Below, in pieces: positions 27,889 through 37,274 of a stretch of DNA of 64,000 nucleotides (position 1 is its first letter; every line of letters begins with the position of its first letter). The position numbers were made by a program, and so were the translations under genes. The stretch lies in the NCBI GenBank assembly GCA_025210235.1, contig JAOASG010000002.1, positions 1-64,000 of the forward strand, given 5' to 3'. This stretch comes from Vallitalea sp. (GTDB taxonomy: Bacteria; Bacillota; Clostridia; Lachnospirales; Vallitaleaceae). The notes under the pieces were generated by a model. That model did no database searches, had not been told where the DNA came from, and saw only the letters and a list, made by a program, of their open reading frames with translations.

Positions 27889-28231
27889 TTCTAGATGCAA
27901 CAATATCAATTCCAGTTCCACATATATCCTTCATAATGATATCGCCTCTTTTTATTGGAGCTTCAACTGTAATTTTATATAATTCGTTAACACATTCAAA
28001 TATTTTATTTTTTGGTATTTCATCATTACTAATAACAGGCAATCTTGCCAGATGACTTCCAGTAATTTTTACTGTAGTTGTTAACATTCTTTTTGGATTA
28101 ATAAATTCGTTTTCTCCAAATATTTTACCCCTCTTACAACTATTTCCTTCTACTATTATGTCATTTCCGTCTTTATAAACAGTTAAATGACAACTCATAG
28201 GACAAACAATACATGTAAATTCTTTTTTCAT
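27866..28231 (-). CDS. DUF1667 iron-sulfur protein
   Basis: Small protein of 121 aa of the DUF1667 family. The N-terminal cysteine motif FTCIVCPMSCHLTV (CX2CX3C) and a fourth Cys in GNSCKRG look like a [4Fe-4S] site. DUF1667 proteins are found with GlpA-like and FAD-dependent oxidoreductase genes, where they probably act as the electron-transfer subunit; the role is inferred from that gene order, which is repeated here. It is the third gene of the operon, separated by three bases from the FAD subunit. Its last codons and stop lie within the terminator stem. Confidence 0.88.
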   Translation of the reverse strand: MKKEFTCIVCPMSCHLTVYKDGNDIIVEGNSCKRGKIFGENEFINPKRMLTTTVKITGSHLARLPVISNDEIPKNKIFECVNELYKITVEAPIKRGDIIMKDICGTGIDIVASRSIKKEGI

Positions 28232-28234
28232 AAT

Positions 28235-29497
28235 TTATCCCGCCTTTACACTAATAGTTAATTCATTACTACTAGATTTTAACTTCTCGCTTTTTATATT
28301 TTCTACAATCATTTCTGGAGGTAAAACTACAACATGTTTTTTATCTAGGCATATTTCTCCATCAATTTCTGCAACTATTTTTACTTTTTTCTCTTTTTGT
28401 TTTACTCTAAAATATATAGGTAATTGTTCTTCTAAATTATTTTTTCTTATTATTTGGGGAACAACAAAATTAACATTATCACCAGGTACAACTAATTGAT
28501 ATCCGTCCTTTAGGTTTAATTTTCCTTCTAAATATCTAGCAGCCCCACGACCTGCTATCTCTCCAGTTAATGATACATAATCTACTAAATCAAAAACAGT
28601 CACAACATTTCCTGCTGCAAAAACTCCTTCTATAGAGGTCATAAAGCTTTCGTCAACAATAGGTCCTTTAGTTCTTGGATCAATTTTAACTTCTAACTTA
28701 TTAGACAATTCATTTTCAGGAATTAATCCAACTGCTAAAACTAGCAAATCACACTCTATATACTTTTCTGTACTTTTTATGGGTTTTCTATTATTATCTA
28801 CCTTAGCTACCGTTACTCCCTCTAATTTTTTATTGCCATGAATTCTAACCACCGTAGTCGATAAATGCATTGGTATGTTATAATCATCTAAACATTGACA
28901 GATATTTCTTGTTAGCCCTCCAGGTGAACTCATTAACTCGTAAACTCCTTCAACCTTAATACCTTCTAGAGTCATCCTCCTTGCCATAATGAGTCCAATA
29001 TCTCCCGAACCTAAAATAACTGCTTTTTTACCAGGTAAATATCCTTCCATATTAATATACCTTTGTACAGTTCCAGCTGTAAGCACACCACTTGGTCTTG
29101 TTCCCCATATAAATACTTGAGAACGTGTTCTTTCTCTACAACCCATTGCAAGAATGATTGCTCCACATTTTATCCTCATCATTCCATCTTCCTCATTCAT
29201 TGCATAGATTATTTTTTCTTTTGTTATTTCTAAAACCATTGTTTTCATTTTCACGTCAATATCTTCATTTTCAACTTCTTCAATAAAATTCTCAGCATAT
29301 TCACATCCAGATAATCTTTTTCCAAATCTGTGTAATCCAAATCCATCATGTATACATTGTTGTAAAATACCACCTAATTCAACATCTCTTTCTATTATAA
29401 GTACATTTTCTACACCTTGTCTCTTGGCTTCTGTAGCTGCTGCTAATCCTGCTGGTCCACCACCAATAACAGCTACATCTGTATCAATATATTTCAC
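28235..29497 (-). CDS. FAD/NAD(P)-dependent oxidoreductase, second subunit of GlpA-like complex
   Basis: Flavoprotein of 420 aa of the pyridine nucleotide-disulfide oxidoreductase fold. FAD motif VAVIGGGPAGLAAATEA at the N-terminus, NAD(P) motif VILGSGDIGLIMARR near 185, and a second FAD motif EGVFAAGNVV near 290. The conserved LGGILQQCIHDGFG contains a Cys but no redox-active CXXXXC disulfide. In Clostridia this family occurs between a GlpA/GlpO-like dehydrogenase and a DUF1667 protein, as seen here. It probably passes electrons between the dehydrogenase and a nicotinamide or other carrier. Substrate of the complex is likely glycerol-3-phosphate, but this is not proven by sequence. Confidence 0.88.
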   Translation of the reverse strand: MKYIDTDVAVIGGGPAGLAAATEAKRQGVENVLIIERDVELGGILQQCIHDGFGLHRFGKRLSGCEYAENFIEEVENEDIDVKMKTMVLEITKEKIIYAMNEEDGMMRIKCGAIILAMGCRERTRSQVFIWGTRPSGVLTAGTVQRYINMEGYLPGKKAVILGSGDIGLIMARRMTLEGIKVEGVYELMSSPGGLTRNICQCLDDYNIPMHLSTTVVRIHGNKKLEGVTVAKVDNNRKPIKSTEKYIECDLLVLAVGLIPENELSNKLEVKIDPRTKGPIVDESFMTSIEGVFAAGNVVTVFDLVDYVSLTGEIAGRGAARYLEGKLNLKDGYQLVVPGDNVNFVVPQIIRKNNLEEQLPIYFRVKQKEKKVKIVAEIDGEICLDKKHVVVLPPEMIVENIKSEKLKSSSNELTISVKAG

Positions 29498-29554
29498 ACC
29501 AATCCCTCCTTACTTAACTCCCTGCTAATTAGATAATTACAAAACTTAACTTAA

Positions 29555-31300
29555 TTATCTACTGTTACTTTTAAGTACATATGAATCTGAACCTTTTAAG
29601 GTTATTTCAGTTGGTTCTTTTTGTAACTCTCTAGCAAGTATTTCTAATACTCTAGGACCACAAAAACCGCCCTGGCATCTTCCCATTCCAGCTCTTGTTC
29701 TTCTCTTAATAGCATCTATAGTTGTTGCTGGTATTTCAGAATGTATTGCATCTAGAATTTCACCTTCAGTTATTAACTCACATCTACAAATTATATTTCC
29801 ATATTTAGGATTTATCTTAATTAATTCATCTTGTTCTTCATGAGATAGATCTCTGAATTGTACTTTTGGTTTTCTTATAGGATTAAAGTTTTTATTTAGA
29901 GGAATATTTCCCATATCATCTTTAATAATACCTTCTACCATTTCTGCTATTGCAGGAGCTGATGCTAATCCTGGCGATTGTATTCCTGCTACATTTATAA
30001 ACCCTTTTACTTTTTTTGACATACCTATTATAAAATCTTCTTTATAATCAGCCGCTCTAATGCCTGCAAAAAAAGTAATTATTTCTATTTTTTTCACTTC
30101 ATCCGTAACTCTTTCACCTAATTTTATGATGTAATCGATATCACTAGCTTCTACTGATTTATCCTCTTTAGATGGAATCTCTGTTGCAGTCGGTCCCCAT
30201 AATAAATTTCCTTCTGGTGATACACATGCTCCTCCACCTTTTGAGTTGGAACTTTTACTATGTCCACCTCTTGTTCCAGCAGGTCTATTAAAGAACCCTT
30301 TTCTATTTTTGTCAAATATGGCTATAGCACCTCTTCTTGGATGAATTGTAAAAAATCTGTCCCCAGCCATTTCAGCGATATTATCTGCATATACTCCTGC
30401 ACAATTAATAACATATTTACTCTCAATAACACATTTATTAGTTATAACCCCTTTTGTTTTTCCTTTCTCAGTTAACACATCTAATACTTCAGTATCTAAC
30501 ATAAATGATACTCCATTTTGCACTGCATTTTCTGCAAAAGCTATACATACTTCATAAGGTTCTACTAGCCCCATTGTAGACATCAAAAATCCTCCAATAG
30601 GTTTACCTTTAACGTTTGGTTCTAACTTAAGAACTTCTTCTCCACTTAGCCATTTCAATCCAGGCACTTTCATAAATTGTCTTGCTGGTTTAATTAAGTA
30701 TCCTAATTTAGATTTTTTAAGAAACTTAAGTCCTAGCATTTTTCTCCATTCACTTTTATCATAAACAACATTTAAAGAGCCAGACCTTATGAGTTTAAAA
30801 TTAAGTTCTTCAGAAACCTTTGTATATAATTCATTTCCTCTTAAATTGAGTTTGGCCTTTAGTGTTCCTGGTTTTGCCATGACTCCAGGATGTATGTTAC
30901 CATTGTTAGCTTTTGTTGCTTCCTCTGCAATATCACTGTTTTTTTCAACTACAATAGTTTTTAAATTGTATTTTGATAATTCTCTAGCTATAGCACATCC
31001 TGATATTCCAGCACCTATAATTACAATATCACATTCTTTATGTCTTCCTTCTCGTAACGTTTTTTTTATTTTTTCTGTATTATCTTTCTTAGGGATAGTA
31101 ATTCCTTTAGCTTTCATATCATTTACAACATTTCTTACGCCTTTTATTTTAGCAACAATATGCCCTATATCAACAACATGTTGCCATTCATCTACTTCAC
31201 CAGTAAGGGTAACAATTTTATCAGATGAGATTTTTATGCCTATATCATATGTAGATAAATCTTTTTCTTTTTTTATGGCTTTTATAATCTTATCTTTCAT
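29555..31300 (-). CDS. GlpA-like FAD dehydrogenase with N-terminal BON and C-terminal [2Fe-2S] domains
   Basis: Three-part protein of 581 aa. Residues 1-66 are a BON domain (VTLTGEVDEWQHVVDIGHIVAKIKGV), a module usually found in periplasmic or envelope-stress proteins. Residues about 91-460 are an FAD-dependent dehydrogenase of the DAO/GlpA type, with GAGISGCAIARELSKY as the dinucleotide motif and HPRRGAIAIFDK further on. Residues about 500-550 form a Bfd-like [2Fe-2S] domain with Cys505, Cys507, Cys542 and Cys547. GlpA-type enzymes oxidise glycerol-3-phosphate to dihydroxyacetone phosphate. No export signal is present, so the BON domain is cytoplasmic here. First gene of the operon; GGAGAGAGG precedes the ATG. 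Confidence 0.88.
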   Translation of the reverse strand: MKDKIIKAIKKEKDLSTYDIGIKISSDKIVTLTGEVDEWQHVVDIGHIVAKIKGVRNVVNDMKAKGITIPKKDNTEKIKKTLREGRHKECDIVIIGAGISGCAIARELSKYNLKTIVVEKNSDIAEEATKANNGNIHPGVMAKPGTLKAKLNLRGNELYTKVSEELNFKLIRSGSLNVVYDKSEWRKMLGLKFLKKSKLGYLIKPARQFMKVPGLKWLSGEEVLKLEPNVKGKPIGGFLMSTMGLVEPYEVCIAFAENAVQNGVSFMLDTEVLDVLTEKGKTKGVITNKCVIESKYVINCAGVYADNIAEMAGDRFFTIHPRRGAIAIFDKNRKGFFNRPAGTRGGHSKSSNSKGGGACVSPEGNLLWGPTATEIPSKEDKSVEASDIDYIIKLGERVTDEVKKIEIITFFAGIRAADYKEDFIIGMSKKVKGFINVAGIQSPGLASAPAIAEMVEGIIKDDMGNIPLNKNFNPIRKPKVQFRDLSHEEQDELIKINPKYGNIICRCELITEGEILDAIHSEIPATTIDAIKRRTRAGMGRCQGGFCGPRVLEILARELQKEPTEITLKGSDSYVLKSNSR

Positions 31301-31388
31301 TAACCTCTCTCCATTTCTTGGATATTTATGATAAGTAATTACCTAATATTTATGTAGCTATTATACGTTCCCGATTCCGCCTCACAAC

Positions 31389-31408
31389 TAGACGTCTATA
31401 CGTCTATA
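31389..31408. promoter_or_regulatory. Candidate operator upstream of the FAD oxidoreductase operon
   Basis: TAGACGTCTA (perfect palindrome, 31389-31398) overlaps a tandem pair of CGTCTATA (31393-31400 and 31401-31408), about 90 bases before the operon start. The neighbouring bases are less AT-rich than usual here. The binding protein is unknown. Confidence 0.35.
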
Positions 31409-31474
31409 CTAACTTTAATTTTATTATTTGTCAAGTTCTTAATCATTATAATGTTGTTAATCATTATAAAATAC

Positions 31475-31515
31475 AAATTAAGCTATATCTACACATAGTA
31501 GCTATAGCTTAATTT
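31475..31515 (-). terminator. Terminator of hcp
   Basis: Perfect 13-bp stem (31475-31487 with 31503-31515), 90 bases after the hcp stop. The T-run after it on the minus strand is weak. Confidence 0.6.
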
Positions 31516-31605
31516 ATATTCTTGTTTCATTAAGTTATAATTAAACTTTCCCTCAAAATTAATTCAAACTAATTTTAAAATTAGAGTATGAATTTAACAA
31601 TATTT

Positions 31606-33246
31606 TTATTGCATGAACATATCTATATCATCTTGTACATTAGTAATTCCACCTATACCAAAAGTTTCTACTAATACCTTTGCTACATTTGGTGATAAAA
31701 ATGCAGGAAGTGTTGGTCCTAGATGAATATTTTTCACACCTAAATGTAATAATGCTAATAATACTATAACAGCTTTTTGCTCATACCATGCAATATTATA
31801 TGCTATTGGTAATTCATTAATATCGTTAAGTTCAAATACTTCTTTTAGTTTTAAAGCAATAACAGCAAGTGAGTATGAGTCATTACATTGACCTGCATCT
31901 AATACTCTTGGTATACCTCCAATATCTCCTAAAGGCAATTTGTTATATTTATATTTGGCACAACCAGCTGTAAGAATTACTGTATCTTTTGGTAGTTCTT
32001 TTGCAAAATCTGTATAGTAATCTCTTGATTTCATTCTTCCATCACAACCAGCCATTACAAAAAACTTTTTAATTGCACCTGATTTGACAGCTTCCACTAC
32101 TTTATCTGCTAGTGCAAATACTTGAGCATGTGCAAAACCACCAACAATTGAACCTGTTTCAATTTCTTTTGGAGAATCTAATTTTTTTGCATGTTCTATA
32201 ATTTCTGAGAAATCTTTTTTACCATCTTCATCAGCTACTATATGTTTACAACCAGGAAATCCTGAAGCTCCAGTTGTATAGATTCTATCAATATGATTAT
32301 CTTTTGGTGGTACGATACAGTTAGTAGTAAAGAGAATTGGACCATTAAAGGATTCAAATTCTTCTTTTTGTTTCCACCAAGCATTACCATAGTTGCCTAT
32401 AAAGTTGTCATATTTTTTAAATGCTGGATAGTAATGAGCTGGAAGCATCTCGCTATGTGTATAAACATCGACACCTGTTCCCTTTGTTTGTTCTAACAAT
32501 TGTTCTAAATCACTAAGATCATGTCCTGAAATAAGAATTGCTGGATTATTCCTTACTCCTATATTAACTTCTGTTATTTCTGGATTTCCATATGCTGTTG
32601 TATTCGCTTTATCTAGCATCGCCATAGTGTCTACACCATATTTGCCTGTTTCTAGTGTAAGAGCCACTAATTCATCAGCACTTAATGTATTATCTAATGT
32701 AGCCGCTAGTGCTTTTGAGATAAAACTATATATTTCTTTATCTTCTTGTCCTAAATTATAAGCATGATGTGCATAGGCAGCCATACCTTTTACTCCGTAA
32801 GTAATTAATTCTCTTAAAGAACGTACATCTTCATTTTCTGTTGAAAGTACCCCTACTACAACACTATCTGCTTTTGCTTCTATTGCAGATTTTGAATCCG
32901 CTGTCCATGTAGCACTATCGTGTAAGTTTTCAAGATTAACAGCTTTTCCTTTTAGATTTTTCTTTAATGCTTCTCTAAGTTCTAATCCTTCTTTTATTGT
33001 TCTTATAAAAGCATTATCATCAAAGTTTGCATTTGTAATTGTCATAAATAATCCATTCATTATAAAATGATCGACTTGACTAATCTCAACATCAACTTTC
33101 CTAGCTTTATTAGCAATTATGGAAAGTCCCTTTATGGTATAGATAAGTAAATCTTGTAAATTTGCTACTTCTTCTTTTTTCCCACATACTCCTGCTACTG
33201 TACAACCTGTTCCCTTTGCCGCTTCTTGACATTGATAACAAAACAT
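31606..33246 (-). CDS. hcp: Hybrid cluster protein (hydroxylamine/NO reductase)
   Basis: Hcp of 546 aa, a cytoplasmic protein of anaerobes that carries a [4Fe-4S] and an Fe-S-O hybrid cluster and reduces nitric oxide and hydroxylamine. The N-terminal cubane cysteines are Cys3, Cys6, Cys15 and Cys21 (MFCYQCQE ... CTVAGVC), the spacing of the strict-anaerobe class. Hybrid-cluster ligands are seen in [22 protein letters not shown] and [10 protein letters not shown]. The start is ATG 33246 (AAAGGAG 11 bases upstream); a TTG at 33255 is too close to that site. Its promoter carries a GTAAC-N4-GTTAC palindrome, so it is likely induced by nitrosative stress through an HcpR-like regulator. Confidence 0.95.
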   Translation of the reverse strand: MFCYQCQEAAKGTGCTVAGVCGKKEEVANLQDLLIYTIKGLSIIANKARKVDVEISQVDHFIMNGLFMTITNANFDDNAFIRTIKEGLELREALKKNLKGKAVNLENLHDSATWTADSKSAIEAKADSVVVGVLSTENEDVRSLRELITYGVKGMAAYAHHAYNLGQEDKEIYSFISKALAATLDNTLSADELVALTLETGKYGVDTMAMLDKANTTAYGNPEITEVNIGVRNNPAILISGHDLSDLEQLLEQTKGTGVDVYTHSEMLPAHYYPAFKKYDNFIGNYGNAWWKQKEEFESFNGPILFTTNCIVPPKDNHIDRIYTTGASGFPGCKHIVADEDGKKDFSEIIEHAKKLDSPKEIETGSIVGGFAHAQVFALADKVVEAVKSGAIKKFFVMAGCDGRMKSRDYYTDFAKELPKDTVILTAGCAKYKYNKLPLGDIGGIPRVLDAGQCNDSYSLAVIALKLKEVFELNDINELPIAYNIAWYEQKAVIVLLALLHLGVKNIHLGPTLPAFLSPNVAKVLVETFGIGGITNVQDDIDMFMQ

Positions 33247-33333
33247 AGTAGGCAAAACTCCTTTCGATTGAAAAATTTATTTTTTATTTAATTGCTTTCT
33301 GTGTTTTTTTGGTTTTGGTTAACCAGTGACTAA

Positions 33334-33375
33334 AGTATAACATGGGGTTGAATAGATTTCTGTAACCTATGTTAC
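33334..33375 (-). promoter_or_regulatory. hcp promoter with Crp/Fnr-type (HcpR-like) site
   Basis: On the minus strand a palindrome GTAAC-ATAG-GTTAC (33375-33362), 22 bases, then TATACT (33339-33334). With transcription starting near 33327 the palindrome is centred at about -41.5, the class II activator position, and there is no good -35 box. The site resembles the clostridial HcpR motif as I remember it. Confidence 0.65.
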
Positions 33376-33396
33376 GTATGAGAAAATTTTAACAAA

Positions 33397-33424
33397 AAAA
33401 CTACCATCATAAAGACAGTAGTTA
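33397..33424 (-). terminator. Terminator of the WG-repeat operon
   Basis: Minus-strand stem AACTAC/GTAGTT (33424-33399) followed by seven T. It lies about 220 bases after the last WG-repeat gene, just upstream of the hcp promoter. A further hairpin is at 33575-33607 without T run. Confidence 0.6.
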
Positions 33425-33642
33425 TTGGATTTCATCTGTATAGATAATTTGCAGTTCTTCACCTTTGTATAAATGTCAAGTTTAAAATGGTAATACAGGT
33501 AAAATCAACCAACATCGGAAAGAACCTTTAAAATGTAACTTTTTGATCATATAAGAATGTAGTTTTTTACTCACCTTCTTGATCAAAATGATCTTTTAAT
33601 CAAGAAGATTTTCCAATATTCAAACTTCTACAACTATTTTGC

Positions 33643-35226
33643 TTATCTCATAACTTGTATAATATCATTAAAATAACCTTTAGGAACTTTAGGATATTTT
33701 GAGTAATCCCACTGTCTAAATCCTAGACTTTTCATATAGTCATCTGATACTAAAAAATAATAGCATTTATTCTTGAATATATCATTCCACCTAGTATCCA
33801 AATGATAATAGTTACCATTCAATTTAACTAAATTCCAAATATGGCCTTCTAACTGACCATCTTCATACATAATATCACCACTAATGTACTTATTTTGTAT
33901 TCCTGCTTTATCAAGCAATATTTTAGTTGCTTTAGTATATGCTTCACTTGCAGCTATTCCATATTTAAACGCTCCAAATGGAGTGTGAGAAACTCGAGAA
34001 ATTTGATCTTTAGTTATTGAATAATTTTTATCATCCTCTACATGTTCTATAATATAACGATTAATTGCTTTTATCTTATCTAAATCACTCATAGACTTTT
34101 TAATAATATTATCTATTATTTTATCAGCCTCTGAATAGACATAATCATATTCTTGTTTTGTCATATTAGTATCTTTATAATACTCTATTTTATTAGTATG
34201 TGTTCTATAAGTACCATTTCTATTTAATAGTACAATACCAAAGGCTTTTCTAACTATAGCAATTCCATCTTGAAAAGACGATGCATCTTGAAAAACAGGA
34301 TGAATAAACCAACTTCCATCTTTATTTAGGTACCCATATTTAATAGTATTATCTAAATAATTTTCATTTTTTTTCACGCCTACCACTGCTACACCTTCGC
34401 TAAAGCATTTTGCCTTTATAAATATTTGTTTAGTTATCGGTTCTAACCTAGTATTATAAAATACATAATAACTTTTATTTTCTATTATTATCTCTGCTTT
34501 CAAAATACCTTCAGAGAATTCCACGTTTTGAAATGGGTATAATCCACCATCTTCGTCAGTAAAGTGAGTTAGTATTTTACCATTTCTTTTATTAAATATT
34601 CCCATTTCACATCCCTGTAACCCAGAGAAAAATACTACAGTATCATCATAAATATTACTTATCTTCAATATTGGATGGTCTATTAATTCTCTATTATCTG
34701 TAAAATAGTAATAAATATTTTTATCTCCTTCCATAAAATAATAATTAATCATACTATAATTAATCATACGCCTACTTATAGTTTGCGTATTTTCATAAAC
34801 ATTTATTGGATAGGATACTTTAAGATTTTTTACAATATTACCTTTTGCATCAATAATACATATAAAACACTCCTCATCTTTAGTACCAAATAACTTTACA
34901 ACTGCTTTACCATTTTTAAAATCAGATCCCTCAATAAATTGCTTATCAAATGCATGTTGCCCATCTGTTAATATGTATCCATGGTAATGAAAATTTCCAT
35001 CTGTTTGTTCTACATAGGCTAGTCCTTCACTAAATTGTCTACAACTACTAAATTGTGGTTTAATCACCCAATTCATATTATCATCTACATACCCGTACCA
35101 ACTCGTTTTTTCATCATATTTCAAGTGCAAACTGACACTTTTATCTATATTATCTTCTTGTGCATATACCGTTTTACACAATAATAATAATAATATAAAC
35201 ACTGTATATATAATTATCTTTTTCAT
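33643..35226 (-). CDS. Secreted WG-repeat protein with transglutaminase-like domain lacking its Cys
   Basis: Exported protein of 527 aa. Signal peptide at the N-terminus (hydrophobic IIIYTVFILLLLLC, ending VYAQ). The first ~330 residues contain WG beta-repeats (WYGYVDDNMNWVIKPQF, YGYLNKDGSWFIHPVF) of unknown binding role. The C-terminal ~150 residues are a transglutaminase/protease-like domain: the His (EGHIWNLVKL) and Asp (YYHLDTRWND) of the triad are present. The usual Cys motif (GxAxCEGY type) reads YGIAASEAY, with Ser at the Cys position. It may therefore be an inactive binding domain. Start at ATG 35226 follows AGGAGA; it is eight bases after the upstream WG-repeat gene's stop. Confidence 0.8.
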   Translation of the reverse strand: MKKIIIYTVFILLLLLCKTVYAQEDNIDKSVSLHLKYDEKTSWYGYVDDNMNWVIKPQFSSCRQFSEGLAYVEQTDGNFHYHGYILTDGQHAFDKQFIEGSDFKNGKAVVKLFGTKDEECFICIIDAKGNIVKNLKVSYPINVYENTQTISRRMINYSMINYYFMEGDKNIYYYFTDNRELIDHPILKISNIYDDTVVFFSGLQGCEMGIFNKRNGKILTHFTDEDGGLYPFQNVEFSEGILKAEIIIENKSYYVFYNTRLEPITKQIFIKAKCFSEGVAVVGVKKNENYLDNTIKYGYLNKDGSWFIHPVFQDASSFQDGIAIVRKAFGIVLLNRNGTYRTHTNKIEYYKDTNMTKQEYDYVYSEADKIIDNIIKKSMSDLDKIKAINRYIIEHVEDDKNYSITKDQISRVSHTPFGAFKYGIAASEAYTKATKILLDKAGIQNKYISGDIMYEDGQLEGHIWNLVKLNGNYYHLDTRWNDIFKNKCYYFLVSDDYMKSLGFRQWDYSKYPKVPKGYFNDIIQVMR

Positions 35227-35234
35227 ATTCTCTC

Positions 35235-37274
35235 CTATTTCCAAATTATTTTACCTTCTTCTGTTATTTTAGCCTCTTTATCATTTAAGTAATATCTATA
35301 TTTGCCATCCCAAACTATCACTGTGTCAAATATAGGTTCTATAAACCATGTCCCATCTCTTTTTAATATACCGTACCTTGCTTTATCTTTGTAGTTATCA
35401 GATATAACTACTGCCTTATTATTAATAAATGGATATCCATACACAATATTTAAATCCTTACCTAAAACATATTTACCTTCATGATCTATATATACACCTA
35501 CATTATTTTTGAAAGCAAAGGCAATACCTTCACTATAGCTTGTTAAATTTTGATAAAAATCACTTACTTTATCTCCGTTCTTATCTATAAAATACATCTG
35601 AAAACGTTCATTTTGTACAGCTGCCTTATTCTCACTAAATGGCCTTCCGAATTTGTATTTTTCTTTGTTTATGAATTTATTATTTTTATCAATATATCTA
35701 TATTTTTCATTAATAATACATCTTGCAATACCATTACTCACATGAGGTGGCTTATCACAAACAGGGTTTATTACTGTACCATCCATTAATACAGCTCCCC
35801 ATTTTTGCCCTTTTTTAATTGTAAAATAATCTTGTACTACTCCTTCATACACTGCCCTATATGCCTCATCATAAATAGGCTTGAATATATATGTGAGATC
35901 ACTTCTTACATAACCCTCTTTGTCTCCCTTTGTAACCTTCGCTATTCCTTCTTCAAACATTCCTATACTGGCAACATCACCTATTGCAGAATTGGCTTTT
36001 ATTTCTATATCACTATAATCGCTATTTAGATAATATAATTTCCCATCTCTTATAACTCTAATTATAGGCTGTGGTTTCTTCTTATCTGCAAATATAGATG
36101 TCTCTATTCCATCCGCATCTATTATCTTAACTCTGGTTTGAGAATAAATATCTGTATAAATATTATAAAAAGTATCTAAAACCACTTCACCATTTATATT
36201 TATTATTCCTTCCTTTCCGTTACAAATAACTTTAGCATATCCATTTTTATCAAAATTACATATTTTATCATATTTAGGCGTTACTAAATAATCCCCATTT
36301 TTTTTTAAAATTCCTTTTTTACCATTTGAAGTCACAATATAATCAGACCTCCAATTAAAAACACGAACATCATCGTAGTTCTCATTTATTAATAATGTTC
36401 CATCCAATTTAAGAATTTGTTTTTTACCATTTATTTTACCAATCAGTGAGTTAGTTCTAATGGTTTCAATTTCATCATACTTGATATCTACTATATAATT
36501 GCCGCTTAAGTCTAAAATACCAAATTTACCATCTTTCTCTACGATTATTCCTTTACGATTAATCGTATACCCAACTCCATATTTATCAAAAATATATTCA
36601 TTCATACAATGAATGTCCTCAAATATCGGCTCAATTATTTTCCCATTATCTTTAAAAAAAAGACCTATTTTTTCTTTACCATTTACAATTTTACTTGTTA
36701 TTATATATTTTTCAGAGCCATAAATATTATTATATTTTGCTTGAATTTTCTTATTTAGTTTTGGAATAAACATACCATATAAATTATTTTTATTTTGATA
36801 TCTAATGATTCCATAACGTAAATAATCATTGCGAACCATATTATACTTGATATCTATAACAATCTTACCTGATTTATCTATTACACCATACTTAGCATCA
36901 TGCCCTTCTCCAATTCCCACTATAGCATATCCATTACTATAATCACTTATATAATTATATTTAGGATACACTAAATATGTACCATCTTTTTTTATATAAC
37001 CATACTTGATGTTAGAATCTTTATCTTTTTTGATTCCTACACCTGCAAAACCTTCATGGAAATCGTTAGCTATATTATATTTAGGTTGTATTTTCCAATC
37101 CCCAGATTTATTAATATATCCATAATTCCACTGTCCTTTCCATACTCCTGCTACTGCATAATCTTCACTATATTCAGATAATCTCTCAATACAATAGCCA
37201 CTAGCCAATATATTGCTATACAGTCCAAATCCTAATATGATTGTTGTTAATATAATTACTCTTAGTCTTTTCAT
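35235..37274 (-). CDS. Secreted WG-repeat protein
   Basis: Exported protein of 679 aa with a signal peptide (VIILTTIILGFGLYS, cleaved near ILASG). Almost the whole chain is WG repeats of about 45-60 residues (for example WNYGYINKSGDWKIQPKYN, IKYGYIKKDGTYLVYPKYN, RYGILKRDGTWFIEPIF). I count roughly ten to twelve, some degenerate. No enzymatic domain is visible. WG repeats form beta-rich scaffolds and are common in Firmicutes and Bacteroidetes surface proteins; their ligands are not known. AGGAGGAG precedes the ATG. It is in an operon with the next WG-repeat/transglutaminase-like gene. Confidence 0.85.
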   Translation of the reverse strand: MKRLRVIILTTIILGFGLYSNILASGYCIERLSEYSEDYAVAGVWKGQWNYGYINKSGDWKIQPKYNIANDFHEGFAGVGIKKDKDSNIKYGYIKKDGTYLVYPKYNYISDYSNGYAIVGIGEGHDAKYGVIDKSGKIVIDIKYNMVRNDYLRYGIIRYQNKNNLYGMFIPKLNKKIQAKYNNIYGSEKYIITSKIVNGKEKIGLFFKDNGKIIEPIFEDIHCMNEYIFDKYGVGYTINRKGIIVEKDGKFGILDLSGNYIVDIKYDEIETIRTNSLIGKINGKKQILKLDGTLLINENYDDVRVFNWRSDYIVTSNGKKGILKKNGDYLVTPKYDKICNFDKNGYAKVICNGKEGIININGEVVLDTFYNIYTDIYSQTRVKIIDADGIETSIFADKKKPQPIIRVIRDGKLYYLNSDYSDIEIKANSAIGDVASIGMFEEGIAKVTKGDKEGYVRSDLTYIFKPIYDEAYRAVYEGVVQDYFTIKKGQKWGAVLMDGTVINPVCDKPPHVSNGIARCIINEKYRYIDKNNKFINKEKYKFGRPFSENKAAVQNERFQMYFIDKNGDKVSDFYQNLTSYSEGIAFAFKNNVGVYIDHEGKYVLGKDLNIVYGYPFINNKAVVISDNYKDKARYGILKRDGTWFIEPIFDTVIVWDGKYRYYLNDKEAKITEEGKIIWK

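Larger units (their letters stand above)
31301..31605. other. Intergenic region between hcp and the FAD operon
   Basis: About 305 bases. It holds the hcp terminator (31475-31515) and a CGTCTATA direct repeat (31389-31408) ahead of the oxidoreductase operon. No gene is seen. Confidence 0.5.

Noticed and set aside
30789..31331. 180-codon open frame on the plus strand
   Set aside because: Lies entirely antisense to the BON-GlpA-like gene, has low-complexity Ser/Phe/Ile-rich sequence and no ribosome site.
33575..33607. Hairpin CTTCTTGAT/ATCAAGAAG downstream of the WG-repeat gene
   Set aside because: No T run on either strand; a better terminator is at 33397-33424. Kept only as a mention.
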